Shown one piece after another: positions 1 to 10,141 of a stretch of 64,000 nucleotides of DNA (the first letter of the stretch is position 1; each line of letters opens with the position of its first letter). Both the position numbers and the translations under genes were made by a program. The DNA lies in contig MVIG01000001.1 in NCBI GenBank assembly GCA_002086835.1, positions 248,001 through 312,000 on the forward strand, given 5' to 3'. The notes beneath the pieces are model-generated. The model did not search any database. It worked only from the letters and a program-made list of their open reading frames with translations, and was not told the origin of the DNA. This DNA comes from Mycolicibacterium porcinum. GTDB taxonomy: Bacteria > Actinomycetota > Actinomycetes > Mycobacteriales > Mycobacteriaceae.

Positions 1-359
1 GCGTCGATCTTCCGCGCGACAAGCGCATGGAGATCGCGCTGACCTACATCTACGGCATCGGCCGTACCCGTTCGAACGAGATTCTCGCCGCGACGGGCAT
101 CGACAAGAACATGCGCACCAAGGACCTGACCGACGATCAGGTGACCGTGCTGCGCGACTACATCGAAGGCAACCTCAAGGTTGAGGGTGACCTGCGCCGC
201 GAGGTGCAGGCCGACATTCGCCGCAAGATCGAGATCGGCTGCTACCAGGGCCTGCGGCACCGCCGTGGCCTGCCGGTGCGCGGCCAGCGGACCAAGACCA
301 ACGCGCGTACCCGCAAGGGCCCCAAGCGCACCATCGCCGGCAAGAAGAAGGCTAGGTAA
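1..359 (+). CDS. rpsM: 30S ribosomal protein S13 (5' end outside window)
   Basis: S13 sits in the head of the 30S subunit and contacts the P-site tRNA and the central bridge to the 50S. The reading frame is open from base 3, with residues VDLPRDKRM ahead of the first ATG (27), so the gene starts just upstream of the window. The body shows the S13 helix-two-turn-helix region ([10 protein letters not shown]) and the highly basic C-terminus ending in GKKKAR. It is the first gene here of the alpha operon and is followed 5 bases later by rpsK. Confidence 0.97.
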   Translation, partial: VDLPRDKRMEIALTYIYGIGRTRSNEILAATGIDKNMRTKDLTDDQVTVLRDYIEGNLKVEGDLRREVQADIRRKIEIGCYQGLRHRRGLPVRGQRTKTNARTRKGPKRTIAGKKKAR

Positions 360-364
360 CCCCG

Positions 365-778
365 ATGGCACCACCGAAGAAGGCCGCGGGCGCCAAGCGC
401 GGTAAGACCACCCGTCGCAGGGAAAAGAAGAACGTCCCGCACGGCGCCGCTCACATCAAGAGCACGTTCAACAACACGATCGTCTCGATCACCGATCCCC
501 AGGGCAACGTCATCGCCTGGGCGTCGTCGGGTCACGTCGGCTTCAAGGGTTCGCGCAAGTCGACCCCGTTCGCCGCACAGCTGGCCGCCGAGAACGCTGC
601 CCGCAAGGCGCAGGAGCACGGCGTCAAGAAGGTCGACGTGTTCGTGAAGGGTCCGGGTTCGGGCCGCGAGACCGCCATCCGCTCGCTGCAGGCCGCAGGC
701 CTCGAGGTGGGCGCGATTTCCGACGTCACTCCGCAGCCGCACAACGGCTGCCGTCCGCCCAAGCGGCGCCGGGTCTAG
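365..778 (+). CDS. rpsK: 30S ribosomal protein S11
   Basis: S11 is a platform protein of the 30S subunit that lines the E-site mRNA path. The 137-residue product has the family core ([22 protein letters not shown]) and the signature C-terminus [13 protein letters not shown] basic lysine/arginine-rich N-terminal extension matches actinobacterial S11 length. The start ATG lies 5 bases after the rpsM stop, so translation is probably coupled. rpsD follows after 14 bases with a GGGAGGA ribosome binding site. Confidence 0.98.
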   Translation: MAPPKKAAGAKRGKTTRRREKKNVPHGAAHIKSTFNNTIVSITDPQGNVIAWASSGHVGFKGSRKSTPFAAQLAAENAARKAQEHGVKKVDVFVKGPGSGRETAIRSLQAAGLEVGAISDVTPQPHNGCRPPKRRRV

Positions 779-792
779 GGAGGATCTAGAAA

Positions 793-1398
793 ATGGCACG
801 TTACACCGGCCCCGCCACCCGCAAGTCGCGTCGTCTCGGCGTCGACCTGGTCGGCGGCGATCAGTCGTTCGAGAAGCGCCCCTACCCGCCCGGCCAGCAC
901 GGCCGCGCGCGGATCAAGGAGAGCGAATACCGCACCCAGCTGCAGGAGAAGCAGAAGGCTCGCTTCACCTACGGCGTGCTGGAGAAGCAGTTCCGCAAGT
1001 ACTACGAAGAGGCCAACCGCCAGTCGGGTAAGACCGGCGAGAACCTGCTCCAGATCCTGGAGAGCCGTCTGGACAACGTGGTGTACCGCGCCGGCCTGGC
1101 GCGCACCCGCCGGATGGCCCGCCAGCTGGTCAGCCACGGCCACTTCACCGTCAACGGTGTCAAGGTGAACATCCCGAGCTACCGGGTGTCGCAGTACGAC
1201 ATCATCGACGTCAAGGAGAAGTCGCTCAACACCCTGCCGTTCGAGGTTGCTCGGCAGACCGCGGGTGAGCGCCCGATCCCGTCGTGGCTGCAGGTCGTCG
1301 GGGAGCGTCAGCGCATCCTCGTGCACCAGCTGCCCGAGCGCGCCCAGATCCAGGTGCCGCTCACCGAACAGCTCATCGTCGAGTTCTACTCGAAGTAG
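793..1398 (+). CDS. rpsD: 30S ribosomal protein S4
   Basis: S4 is a primary 16S rRNA-binding protein that nucleates 30S assembly and in some bacteria autoregulates the alpha operon. The 201-residue product begins MARYTGPATRKSRRLG, carries the S4 RNA-binding domain in the C-terminal half (LDNVVYRAGLARTRRMARQ) and ends with the usual IVEFYSK. The strong GGAGGA site at about 779-784 fixes the start. It is the zinc-less form, since the N-terminus lacks the CxxC pair. A 73-base gap separates it from rpoA. Confidence 0.98.
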   Translation: MARYTGPATRKSRRLGVDLVGGDQSFEKRPYPPGQHGRARIKESEYRTQLQEKQKARFTYGVLEKQFRKYYEEANRQSGKTGENLLQILESRLDNVVYRAGLARTRRMARQLVSHGHFTVNGVKVNIPSYRVSQYDIIDVKEKSLNTLPFEVARQTAGERPIPSWLQVVGERQRILVHQLPERAQIQVPLTEQLIVEFYSK

Positions 1399-1444
1399 CC
1401 GGTTCCGGCCGCCCGGCCGGGACCACCCAGACGGCATCAAATAG

Positions 1445-2527
<1,083 letters not shown>

Positions 2528-2587
2528 AGAATTACCGTCCCGGTCCTACCTGATACGGGGACCGGCCCCATTTAGGAGATAGTCGCA

Positions 2588-3133
2588 ATGCCCAAGCCCA
2601 CCAAGGGTGCTCGCCTCGGCGGGTCGTCCTCACACCAGAAGGCGATCCTGGCCAACCTGGCCACGTCGTTGTTCGAGCACGGTCGCATCAAGACGACCGA
2701 GCCGAAGGCCCGGGCGTTGCGTCCGTACGCCGAGAAGCTGATCACCCACGCCAAGAAGGGTGAACTGCACAACCGGCGCGAGGTGCTGAAGAAGATCCGC
2801 GACAAGGACGTCGTGCACGTCCTGTTCGCGGAGATCGGCCCCTTCTTCGCCGATCGCGAGGGTGGCTACACCCGCATCATCAAGGTCGAGAACCGTAAGG
2901 GCGACAACGCTCCCATGGCGGTCATCGAGCTGGTGCGGGAGAAGACGGTGACCTCCGAGGCGGACCGCGCTCGTCGCGCCGCCGCGGCTCAGGCCAAGGC
3001 CGCCGAGGCCGAGGCTCCCAAGGCCGAAGAGGCCGAGGAGACCCCGGTCGCCGAGGTCGAGGCTGAGGACGCCGCCATCGCCGACGCCGAGACAGCTGAG
3101 GCTGCGGCTGAGGATGACGCTGCCAAGTCGTAG
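2588..3133 (+). CDS. rplQ: 50S ribosomal protein L17
   Basis: L17 binds 23S rRNA near the peptide exit tunnel. The 181-residue product has the conserved N-terminal domain ([20 protein letters not shown], then [21 protein letters not shown]) over about 115 residues. A long Ala/Glu-rich low-complexity tail follows (about residues 130-181), as is common in mycobacteria. A TTTAGGAGATAG ribosome binding site lies 7 bases upstream. It closes the ribosomal part of the operon; truA follows. Confidence 0.97.
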   Translation: MPKPTKGARLGGSSSHQKAILANLATSLFEHGRIKTTEPKARALRPYAEKLITHAKKGELHNRREVLKKIRDKDVVHVLFAEIGPFFADREGGYTRIIKVENRKGDNAPMAVIELVREKTVTSEADRARRAAAAQAKAAEAEAPKAEEAEETPVAEVEAEDAAIADAETAEAAAEDDAAKS

Positions 3134-3140
3134 TGACAAC

Positions 3141-4019
3141 ATGAACATGCCCGCCACCGATTCCGGTGGCGGGCATGTCTCATTTGTCCGCCTGCGGCTC
3201 GACGTCGCCTATGACGGCACCGATTTCGCGGGCTGGGCGGTCCAGGCGGGGCAGCGCACGGTCGCCGGGGTGATCGACGAGGCGCTCTCGACCGTGTTCC
3301 GTACGCCGGTGGTGACCCGCACCGCGGGCCGTACCGACACCGGTGTGCATGCCACCGGTCAGGTCGCGCACGTCGACGTCCCCGCCGACGCGCTCCCGCA
3401 TGTGTATCCGCGGACCACTCGCCCGGGTGACGCCGAATTCACTCCGCTGGTGCGGAGATTGGCGCGGCTGCTGCCAACCGACGTCCGGATCCGTGACATC
3501 GTCCGGGCGCCGGCGGGTTTCGATGCCCGGTTCTCTGCACTGCGTCGGCACTACACCTATCGGCTGAGTCTGGCCCCCTACGGGGTCGAGCCGGCCGAAG
3601 CCCGGTTCGTCACACCGTGGTCCAAGCCCCTGGACCTCGACGCGATGGCTGCCGCATCGCGGGAACTGTTGGGGCTCAACGATTTCGCGGCTTTCTGTCG
3701 CCACCGCCCCGGGGCCACCACCATCCGTGACCTGCAGCGGCTTGAGTGGGTCCGGGAGGGCTACTACGTGACGGCGTACGTCACCGCGGATGCCTTCTGC
3801 TGGAACATGGTTCGCTCGCTGGTCGGCGCGATGCTGGCGGTGGGCGAGGGCAGGCGGTCAGCTGAGTGGACCGCCGGGCTGCTGAGTGAGACGAGCAGGT
3901 CCAGTGATTTCGCCGCAGCCCCGGCCCGAGGGCTCACGCTCGTGCAGGTCGATTACCCGGCCGACGACCAACTTGAGGCCCGCAACCTGATCACCCGCGA
4001 CGTGCGGACGGCCGACTGA
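3141..4019 (+). CDS. truA: tRNA pseudouridine(38-40) synthase
   Basis: TruA converts uridines 38-40 of the tRNA anticodon arm to pseudouridine. The catalytic aspartate is in [10 protein letters not shown], the N-terminal core is [13 protein letters not shown], and the C-terminal half has [14 protein letters not shown] and [13 protein letters not shown], all family hallmarks. The start is uncertain. An ATG at 3114 overlaps rplQ by 20 bases, while ATGs at 3141 and 3147 lie just after the rplQ stop, and none has a clear ribosome binding site. A hairpin (3148-3177) lies in the first codons. The gene ends at 4019 and faces the convergent cutinase cluster. Confidence 0.92.
   Translation: MNMPATDSGGGHVSFVRLRLDVAYDGTDFAGWAVQAGQRTVAGVIDEALSTVFRTPVVTRTAGRTDTGVHATGQVAHVDVPADALPHVYPRTTRPGDAEFTPLVRRLARLLPTDVRIRDIVRAPAGFDARFSALRRHYTYRLSLAPYGVEPAEARFVTPWSKPLDLDAMAAASRELLGLNDFAAFCRHRPGATTIRDLQRLEWVREGYYVTAYVTADAFCWNMVRSLVGAMLAVGEGRRSAEWTAGLLSETSRSSDFAAAPARGLTLVQVDYPADDQLEARNLITRDVRTAD
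3148..3177 (+). other. Strong hairpin at the rplQ-truA junction
   Basis: The arms TGCCCGCCACCG and CGGTGGCGGGCA form a 12-base-pair GC-rich stem with a 5-base loop directly after the rplQ stop. The following bases (TGTCTCATTTG) are only weakly T-rich, so it is not a standard intrinsic terminator. If truA starts at 3141 or 3147 the stem lies within its first codons and would be expected to reduce truA expression relative to the ribosomal genes. Functional meaning is inference. Confidence 0.55.
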
Positions 4020-4119
4020 GCGCTGCACTGCGCCGTTTCCGACTCCCGGGTTGTGGGCCGCGTGGTGTCGCGACCGCACGGTCGAAAGCGGTGCACCACT
4101 GCCCGGTTGTCCGCAGCCC

Positions 4120-4782
4120 TCAGAGCCGCGCGGAGACGAATCTGGCCGCCTGGGCCACCATTCCCGACCGGATGTAGCCGGGCGCCAGGTGATCCTGCCA
4201 CCCGGCCCGCCATTTGTACGGGCTGCTCGGGTTGCAGATCGGGTCGTCCGAGTGGCACAGGTCGATGGTGCGGTTCTGGTAGGTCGGGTTCAACAGCGTG
4301 ATCGGCGCGGCCCAGTTGGCGCCGTTGCCGAACAGTGCGACCGCCGCGACATGCCGGTCGGTGCCCTTGGGAAGTGGACTGTTGAAGGTGAAGGCCGAGA
4401 TGGGCATCGCCAGGATGAGGTCGGTGGCGACGGCACCCAGTGAGTAGCCGCCCAGCACGAGTCGGGTGTTCGGGCAGTTGCGGGTCATCCATTGCACGTG
4501 GCGGCTCATGTCGTTGGCGGCCACGTCGGCCTGGGTGTCAGCCGGGTACTTCACCGAATAGAGGGCGACGTTCGGGCCCCGCAGCGTGCGCAGCGCATTG
4601 ACGAACGCAGCACCGACTTGTCCGGGACCTGGAGGCTCCATGCGGCCGCGGGCGAACACCACCTCCGCTGGAGGGCATGTGGCGGCCTTCGCAGCGCCGA
4701 TCATGCTGGGCGCCACCGCCATCGGTACCACTACGGCTGACAGGACGGTGATCAGTGCGGCCGCCATTCGACGGCCAATCAC
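4120..4782 (-). CDS. Secreted cutinase family serine esterase (copy 1)
   Basis: The 220-residue alpha/beta hydrolase of the cutinase (CULP) family is likely exported to the envelope, where such enzymes hydrolyse lipid esters. An N-terminal signal peptide (hydrophobic to about residue 33, ending AKA before ATCPP) is followed by FARGRMEP. The nucleophile is in GGYSLGA, and the distal aspartate and histidine are in CHSDDPIC and QDHLAPGY. Four cysteines for two disulfides are conserved. The GTG start at 4782 has no strong ribosome binding site, and an ATG five codons in is an alternative. It is the most downstream of four tandem copies and most like copy 2. Substrate unknown. Confidence 0.88.
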   Translation of the reverse strand: MIGRRMAAALITVLSAVVVPMAVAPSMIGAAKAATCPPAEVVFARGRMEPPGPGQVGAAFVNALRTLRGPNVALYSVKYPADTQADVAANDMSRHVQWMTRNCPNTRLVLGGYSLGAVATDLILAMPISAFTFNSPLPKGTDRHVAAVALFGNGANWAAPITLLNPTYQNRTIDLCHSDDPICNPSSPYKWRAGWQDHLAPGYIRSGMVAQAARFVSARL

Positions 4783-4858
4783 GGATTAGATGGTATTTAC
4801 GGGCCCGTCGAGAATGGGTGCCGGTACGGCAACGATCCGGCGACGAAGCGTTTCCGGC

Positions 4859-5575
4859 TCAGAGGTGACCGGCCACGAAATCCGCGGCCTGATTGACCAT
4901 CCCGCCGTCGATGTAGGCCCCGGCCAGGTGATCGGGCCAGTTGTTCTTCCAGGTGTCGGGGTCGGCCGGGTTGCAGATGGGATCGGCGCCGTGGCACAGC
5001 TCGATGGTCCGGTCGGCATAGACCGGGCTGAAGCGGGTGATGGGACCGACCCATGCGGCGCCGTTGCCGAACAGGGCGACCGCGGCGATGTGCCCGTCGG
5101 CACCCGCGGGAAGGGGGGTCTTGAAGCCGAAGCCCGTGAACGGAACGGCCAGCACCACGTCGGCCACCGCCGCACCCAGCGAGTACCCGCCGATCACCAA
5201 CCGGGTGTCCGGGCAGTTGTTCATCATGTACTGGATGTGGCCGCTCATGTCGTTGGCGCCGATGTCGACTTCGGTGTCGGCCGGGTACTTGACGGCATAG
5301 ACGCCGATGTTCTTGTTGGTCTTTGCCCGCAGCGCGTTGACGAAGGCGTTCCCGAGAGTGCCGACGCCTGCGGGTTCGGTACGGCCGCGGGCGAACACCA
5401 CCTCGACCGGAGGGCACGAGGCGGCGTTGGCCACCGCTGGAGAACCGGGCACGACAGCCGAGATGACCGGCAGGACAGCAACAGCCGCCGCGATGATGGC
5501 AGCCACACCGATCCACCGCCGAAGCAGTGGGGCTAGATGGCTTCCCGGGTGGCTCTGGGTAGGAAGTTCGACCAC
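4859..5575 (-). CDS. Secreted cutinase family serine esterase (copy 2)
   Basis: The 238-residue cutinase-like protein has a long hydrophobic signal segment (about residues 20-50), then CPPVEVVFARGRTEP. The nucleophile is in GGYSLGAA, with the triad partners in CHGADPIC and PDHLAGAY. It shares with copy 1 the ARGRxEP, YSLG and DHL features that set the pair apart from copies 3 and 4, so it is probably an older duplicate of copy 1. The start is a GTG; the N-terminus is longer than in the others and a later start is possible. Envelope-located esterase or lipase activity is inferred from the family. Confidence 0.88.
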   Translation of the reverse strand: MVELPTQSHPGSHLAPLLRRWIGVAAIIAAAVAVLPVISAVVPGSPAVANAASCPPVEVVFARGRTEPAGVGTLGNAFVNALRAKTNKNIGVYAVKYPADTEVDIGANDMSGHIQYMMNNCPDTRLVIGGYSLGAAVADVVLAVPFTGFGFKTPLPAGADGHIAAVALFGNGAAWVGPITRFSPVYADRTIELCHGADPICNPADPDTWKNNWPDHLAGAYIDGGMVNQAADFVAGHL

Positions 5576-5599
5576 CTAAGCGATCGTAGCGGAAGCGGT

Positions 5600-6265
5600 C
5601 TACAAGAGACCGGCGACGAAGTTGGCGGCATCGTTGGCCGGACCTTCGTAGGCCCGGTGCGCCGGAACGCTGTCGCCGTCGCCGCAGACCGGATCGCCCG
5701 GGTTGCACAGATCGATGGCGCGAGATCCGTACACCGGGCTGGAGGTCAGCGGCAGCCCGAGCTTGGCCGACGGGTTGCCGAAAACGGCGACCGCGGCGAC
5801 ATGCTCGGGGACGTTCGGCGGCAGCGGCGCATTGAAGCCGACGGCCGGGAAGGGGACGGCGGCGATCACGTCGATCACCGCGGCACCCTGCGAGTATCCG
5901 CCCAGCACCAGTCGGGTGTCGGGGCAGTTGTCGACCATCCACTGGATGTGCCCGGACGCGTCGTTGGCGCCGCCGGCCGCGGCCAGGAAGTCGAAGCTGG
6001 CCGGGTAGTTCACCGCATAGGCGCCGACCGAGCGGCCGCCGACCTTGTTGCGCAGCGAACTGACGAACGCATTGCCGATCCGGCCGAGACCGGGGGTGTC
6101 ATTGGTGCCGCGGGCGAAGACGACCTCGATGTCGGGGCAGGCGGCCGACGCGACCGGCAAACCCGAGGACAAGGTGGGCACCGCGACGGGTGCGACGACG
6201 GCGACGGCAGCGGTCAGCGCTGCCGCCACGAACACGGTGCAGCGACGAACAAGATCAATGGCCAC
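5600..6265 (-). CDS. Secreted cutinase family serine esterase (copy 3)
   Basis: The product has 221 residues from the GTG at 6265, chosen because an AGGA site lies about 5 bases upstream and the signal peptide then begins properly. A TTG at 6307 would overlap copy 4 by 17 bases. The signal peptide ends near VASA before CPDIEVVFARGTND. The nucleophile is in GGYSQGAA, the aspartate in CNPGDPVC and the probable histidine in PAHRAY. It is closely related to copy 4, and both resemble the mycobacterial Cut3/Cut4 type that occupies this position in M. tuberculosis (family knowledge). Confidence 0.88.
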   Translation of the reverse strand: MAIDLVRRCTVFVAAALTAAVAVVAPVAVPTLSSGLPVASAACPDIEVVFARGTNDTPGLGRIGNAFVSSLRNKVGGRSVGAYAVNYPASFDFLAAAGGANDASGHIQWMVDNCPDTRLVLGGYSQGAAVIDVIAAVPFPAVGFNAPLPPNVPEHVAAVAVFGNPSAKLGLPLTSSPVYGSRAIDLCNPGDPVCGDGDSVPAHRAYEGPANDAANFVAGLL

Positions 6266-6290
6266 ACCGAATCCTAACGTCTGGAACCGA

Positions 6291-6965
6291 CTAGACGATT
6301 CCCGCAACGAAGTTGGCGGCCTGATCCGCCATGCCCGAGGTCACATAATCGCTGTGCGCGAACGGGTTCCGGCCACGTGAACAGATCGGGTCGCCATCCT
6401 TGCAAAGATCGATGGCTTTGCCGCCGAACACCGACGAGGTGAGTGGGATCCCGAATTTGGCCGAGGGGTTGCCGAAGACGACCGCCGCGGCGACCTGGGG
6501 TACCAGCTCGCCGGCCAGCGGGGGTGCTGATCCGACTTCGCCGACCTTGTTGCCGAGCGGCGGGATGCCGGCCAACATGTCGACGACCGCGGCGCCCTGC
6601 GAGTAGCCACCGAGCACGACCCGGGTAGACGGGCAGGTGGACGCGAGCGTGGCGATGCGGTTGGCGGCGTCGTTGGCGCCGTCGGCGGCGGCCAGGAAGT
6701 CATAGCTGGCGGGATAGTTCACCCCGTACGTGGACACTGTGCGGCCGCCGACCTGCGAACGCAGCGCGTCGGCGAAGGCCTGCCCCGGACGTCCCAGGTC
6801 TGGGAGATCGTTGGTGCCGCGGGCGAAGATGACCTCGATGTCGGAGCACGGTGCGGCCGCGGCGGGCGCGGCGAGCGCCAGCGGGAAAGCCGCGCTGACC
6901 AGGGTTGAGACGATCGCGGCCACCCGGGCCGACTTCCGGAGGAGACTCACGGAGGACATATTCAC
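6291..6965 (-). CDS. Secreted cutinase family serine esterase (copy 4)
   Basis: The 224-residue cutinase-like enzyme has signal peptide residues 1-37 (ending APAAAA), then CSDIEVIFARGTND. The nucleophile is in GGYSQGAAVVD and the triad partners are in CKDGDPIC and FAHSDY. The GTG at 6965 is two codons before an ATG (6959). It is the first gene of the tandem set in transcription order, and copy 3 follows after 25 bases, so these two are likely co-transcribed. The four copies lie where M. tuberculosis has cut4 and cut3, between truA and eccB4. Confidence 0.88.
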   Translation of the reverse strand: MNMSSVSLLRKSARVAAIVSTLVSAAFPLALAAPAAAAPCSDIEVIFARGTNDLPDLGRPGQAFADALRSQVGGRTVSTYGVNYPASYDFLAAADGANDAANRIATLASTCPSTRVVLGGYSQGAAVVDMLAGIPPLGNKVGEVGSAPPLAGELVPQVAAAVVFGNPSAKFGIPLTSSVFGGKAIDLCKDGDPICSRGRNPFAHSDYVTSGMADQAANFVAGIV

Positions 6966-6974
6966 ACAAAATGG

Positions 6975-6988
6975 TTAGCCGCGGCTAA
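6975..6988. other. 14-bp perfect palindrome upstream of the cutinase set
   Basis: TTAGCCGCGGCTAA is a perfect palindrome that spans the stop codon of the DMT transporter gene and ends 9 bases before the first cutinase start. It could be an operator for the cutinase genes or a coincidence of GC-rich sequence. No -10 element is clear beside it. Confidence 0.35.
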
Positions 6989-8028
6989 TCGATTGTGCGC
7001 TCTGTCGTCTCCTGCAAGGCCATATCGGGCCAGGTCGCCAGCTCGACCTGGGTGGCCGCCTCGGCCTGGGGGTCGGCCTGCTCGCTGCGGTCCCCCTGCC
7101 GGGCCACGGCCAGGCCCACCAGCACCACCGCGCCGCCGATTGCCTGGCTCACCGACATGGCTTCGCCGAGCATGATCCACGCGATCAGGACCGCGAACAG
7201 CACTTCGGAGAGCCCGACCAGCGACGCGAAGCGCGGCTTGAGCCTGGCTATCCCGACGATGCCGAGGGTGTAGGCCAGGGCGGTGGGGATCAGGCCAAGA
7301 GCGATCACCGGCACCAGCCACGCGGTCGTGTGCCCGGCGATGGTGACGGGATTGGTGGTGAAGGTCAGCGGCGTCACGCCGGTGACGCCGAGGAGCGCGA
7401 CGGCCGCGGTGCCGATGATCAGGCCACCGGCGGCCAGGCTGATCGGGCTGAGTCCGTCGCCGTCGGTGCTGGCCTTGTTGGACATCATGAAGTAGCAAGC
7501 GGCGCATACCGCCGCGGCCAGACCCCAGGTCACACCGGTGAGGTTGATCTGAGCGCCGCTGAACACGTCGAGCACCAGGACGATGCCTGCGATGGCGACC
7601 GCCACCCCGGCGAAGGTCATGGCGCTGGGACGGTGCCGGGTGGTGGCCCAGACCCAGCCGACGACGAGGATCGGTGCGGTGTACTCCAGCAGCAGGGCCA
7701 CGCCGACGGACAGATGCGCGACGGCGTTGTAGTAGCAGAGTTGTGCGCCTGCGATCGGGATCAGGCCGTAGCCGACGACTGTCTTGGCGTGGCCGAACAC
7801 CTCGCGGATCCAGCCGGGGCGGACGACGCTGGCGAACGCGGCCATCATGAGCGCGCCGCCGGCGAGCCGGGCGGTCACGGCGGCGGTGGGGCTCCAGCCC
7901 GATTCCATCAGGGCCTTGGCGAAGGGGCCCGATGAGCCGAACGCGAGCGCGGAGCTGACGGCGAACAGTAGGCCGAGCCGGAAGTGGTTATCGGCGGTCG
8001 TGCGGTCGAGCTGGGCTTCGGCAGTCAT
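6985..8028 (-). CDS. EamA/DMT family transporter
   Basis: The 347-residue integral membrane protein has ten predicted hydrophobic segments in two EamA repeats (first about residues 20-150, second about 165-305). The first repeat opens LLFAVSSALAFGSSGPFAK, and the second contains the family motif PTALAYTLGIVGIARLKP. DMT exporters of this type usually export amino acids or metabolites; the substrate is unknown. The start is the ATG at 8028, preceded by a strong GGGGAGGTG site, rather than the upstream in-frame ATG at 8055. The cytoplasmic tail is hydrophilic. It is divergent from the CGNR protein gene, with which it shares an 83-base promoter region. Confidence 0.9.
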   Translation of the reverse strand: MTAEAQLDRTTADNHFRLGLLFAVSSALAFGSSGPFAKALMESGWSPTAAVTARLAGGALMMAAFASVVRPGWIREVFGHAKTVVGYGLIPIAGAQLCYYNAVAHLSVGVALLLEYTAPILVVGWVWATTRHRPSAMTFAGVAVAIAGIVLVLDVFSGAQINLTGVTWGLAAAVCAACYFMMSNKASTDGDGLSPISLAAGGLIIGTAAVALLGVTGVTPLTFTTNPVTIAGHTTAWLVPVIALGLIPTALAYTLGIVGIARLKPRFASLVGLSEVLFAVLIAWIMLGEAMSVSQAIGGAVVLVGLAVARQGDRSEQADPQAEAATQVELATWPDMALQETTERTID

Positions 8029-8111
8029 CGGTACACCTCCCCTGGGGCATGTCATGAGTAAAATCGATTATGGTAGTGACAGTAGGGTTGAACTTACGGC
8101 GACAGGGGGTC

Positions 8112-8672
8112 ATGAGTCAAATGCTTTTTACCTATGACACGGAGCTCACGCTCCGGGCCGCGATGGTGTTGGTGAACACCGATCGGGTAGAAGGCGAACA
8201 ACTGTCTGACCAGGCCGACCTGAACGCCTACCTCGATGACTTCGGCTGGACCGGTCGGCGTGACCGCGACGACGCCGAACTCGAGGCCGTGCGCGTGCTG
8301 CGCGGCCGTATCGGGGACATCTGGGCGGTGGCCGACGACGAGGAAGAGACCGTCCGCCGGGTCAATGCCCTCCTCAGCGATACCAAGGCCGCGCCGTGGC
8401 TGACCCGGCACAAGGAAATGCCCGAATGGCATCTGCATCTGGCATCCGTCGACGATCCGCTGGCGCAGCGCATGGGTGCCGAGATGGCGATGGCGCTGGC
8501 CGACCTGATCCGCGGCGGAGAACTGCGTCGCCTCAAGATCTGTGCGGCGCCGGACTGTGAGGCAGTCCTGACGGATCTGTCGCGCAACCGCTCGCGCATC
8601 TTCTGCGACACGGGCAATTGCGGCAACCGCCAGCACGTCGCGGCCTACCGGCAGCGCCAGCGCACGGATTAG
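8112..8672 (+). CDS. CGNR zinc-finger (ABATE-type) protein
   Basis: The 186-residue protein has an N-terminal ABATE-like domain (about 1-125) and a C-terminal CGNR zinc finger (about 138-185). Four cysteines are visible: LKICAAPDC then FCDTGNCGNR, and a basic tail. Such proteins are putative transcription regulators. The ATG at 8112 follows a CAGGGGGTC site. An in-frame start 14 codons earlier is possible, but those codons lie in the promoter region. Divergence from the DMT transporter gene suggests it may regulate that transporter, but this is inference. Confidence 0.85.
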   Translation: MSQMLFTYDTELTLRAAMVLVNTDRVEGEQLSDQADLNAYLDDFGWTGRRDRDDAELEAVRVLRGRIGDIWAVADDEEETVRRVNALLSDTKAAPWLTRHKEMPEWHLHLASVDDPLAQRMGAEMAMALADLIRGGELRRLKICAAPDCEAVLTDLSRNRSRIFCDTGNCGNRQHVAAYRQRQRTD

Positions 8673-8737
8673 CACTTTGGCTGAAATGGTGTGATCGCGC
8701 TGTCCCCGGCCGGGTTAGGGTTGCGCGCGGGGGACAC

Positions 8738-10141
8738 ATGGCACGGCGACCGGCCACTCGGTTACAACTCAGCGGGCATCGATTTCTGTTGCGGCGCATG
8801 GCACACGCGCTGGTTCGCGGTGATGCCCGCATGCTCGACGATCCATTGCGGGCACAAGCGGTGGCGTACGGAGCCGGGTGTGTTCTGGCGGCCGTCGCGG
8901 TCGCGGTGTGTGCGGTGCTCGCGTTCGTGCGGCCGGGCTCGGTGCCCGGCGATGCGCCGATCCTGATGGCGCGCGACACCGGCGCGCTCTACGTACGCAT
9001 CGACGACACGGTCCATCCGGTGCCCAACCTCGCCTCGGCCCGACTCATCGTCGGCACTCCGGCGCATCCGGTGGTGGTCGACGACGCGGTGATCGCGAAG
9101 CTCCGGCGCGGGCCGCTGGTCGGCATACCGGGGGCTCCCGCCCAGATCGGCCGACCCTTGGCCGTCGACGAGTTGAGCTGGGAACTATGCGATGTCGCCG
9201 AACCCGCCGAGACGGTGCTGGTGGCCGGCCGGGCGGAACGTGCGACCTCGGCGCTGCGCGCGGGCCAGGGGCTGCTGGTGTCGGCGCGCGCCGTAGGGGC
9301 TCCGACCTACGTGCTGGCCGACGGGTGGCGGGCCCAGGTCGACCTTCGTGACATCGGCGTCGTGCGCGCATTGCACCTGGAAGGTGTGCCAGTTCAACCC
9401 GTTTCGCAATCGCTGCTGGACTCCGTGCCCGAGGCGCCCGCGCTGCGGGCGCCTGTGATCCCGGGACTGAGTGCCGCCGGCCCGGCCATGCTCGGAGGGC
9501 TCGCCGTCGGCACCGTGGTGCGCGTTGAACGTGCCGGCGCCGCCGAGTTCTACGTGGTACTCACCGACGGGCTGCAACGGATCGGCAGGGTGGCGGCCAA
9601 CGTCATCCGTTTCAGCGTGACGCAGTCCGCCGGCGAACCGCCCGTCGTTCCCGCCGATGTGGCGGCCGACGTTCCGGTGGCCGACAGCCTTGCGGTGGCC
9701 CGGTTCCCCGAGCGGGTGCTGCCGCGCGGGCGGGCAGTGGTGTGTGCCCGCTGGGATCCGAAGCGGACCGGAACCGATACGAATACCGCTGTGGCGGTTT
9801 ACGATTCACTGTCGAGCGCTGCTGTCCAGCTGGCGCAGGCAGACGGTGCCGGGCCGAACATCGACCGAGTGTACATACCGGAGGGACGCAGTGCCCTGGT
9901 GCAGGCCGGCAGCCTCGTCCGCGATGCGAGCGTCGGCGGACCGTTGTATCTGTTGACCGATCTCGGTGTGCTGTTCGGGATCCGTGACGCGGAGACTGCC
10001 GAACACCTCGGCCTGGGAGAGGGCGTGGTCCCCGCGCCATGGCCCATGCTGGCCAGGCTGCCGCGCGGTCCCGAACTCAACCGTGATGCGGCCTCAGTCG
10101 TGCGCGATGTGGTCCCCGGCGTCGGCGCCGCGCCGGCGTAA
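8738..10141 (+). CDS. eccB4: ESX-4 secretion system protein EccB4
   Basis: EccB is a core component of the type VII secretion membrane complex, with one transmembrane helix and a large periplasmic repeat domain. The 467-residue product starts MARRPATRLQLSGHRF, the typical EccB N-terminus. It has one transmembrane segment (about 48-70, VLAAVAVAVCAVLAF), then four-fold repeat-like periplasmic sequence with paired cysteines (WELCD, VVCARW). The longer frame from 8618 overlaps the CGNR gene and is discarded. Its 3' end overlaps mycP4 tail to tail by 48 bases. This arrangement, eccB4 facing mycP4-eccD4, matches the M. tuberculosis ESX-4 locus. Confidence 0.95.
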   Translation: MARRPATRLQLSGHRFLLRRMAHALVRGDARMLDDPLRAQAVAYGAGCVLAAVAVAVCAVLAFVRPGSVPGDAPILMARDTGALYVRIDDTVHPVPNLASARLIVGTPAHPVVVDDAVIAKLRRGPLVGIPGAPAQIGRPLAVDELSWELCDVAEPAETVLVAGRAERATSALRAGQGLLVSARAVGAPTYVLADGWRAQVDLRDIGVVRALHLEGVPVQPVSQSLLDSVPEAPALRAPVIPGLSAAGPAMLGGLAVGTVVRVERAGAAEFYVVLTDGLQRIGRVAANVIRFSVTQSAGEPPVVPADVAADVPVADSLAVARFPERVLPRGRAVVCARWDPKRTGTDTNTAVAVYDSLSSAAVQLAQADGAGPNIDRVYIPEGRSALVQAGSLVRDASVGGPLYLLTDLGVLFGIRDAETAEHLGLGEGVVPAPWPMLARLPRGPELNRDAASVVRDVVPGVGAAPA

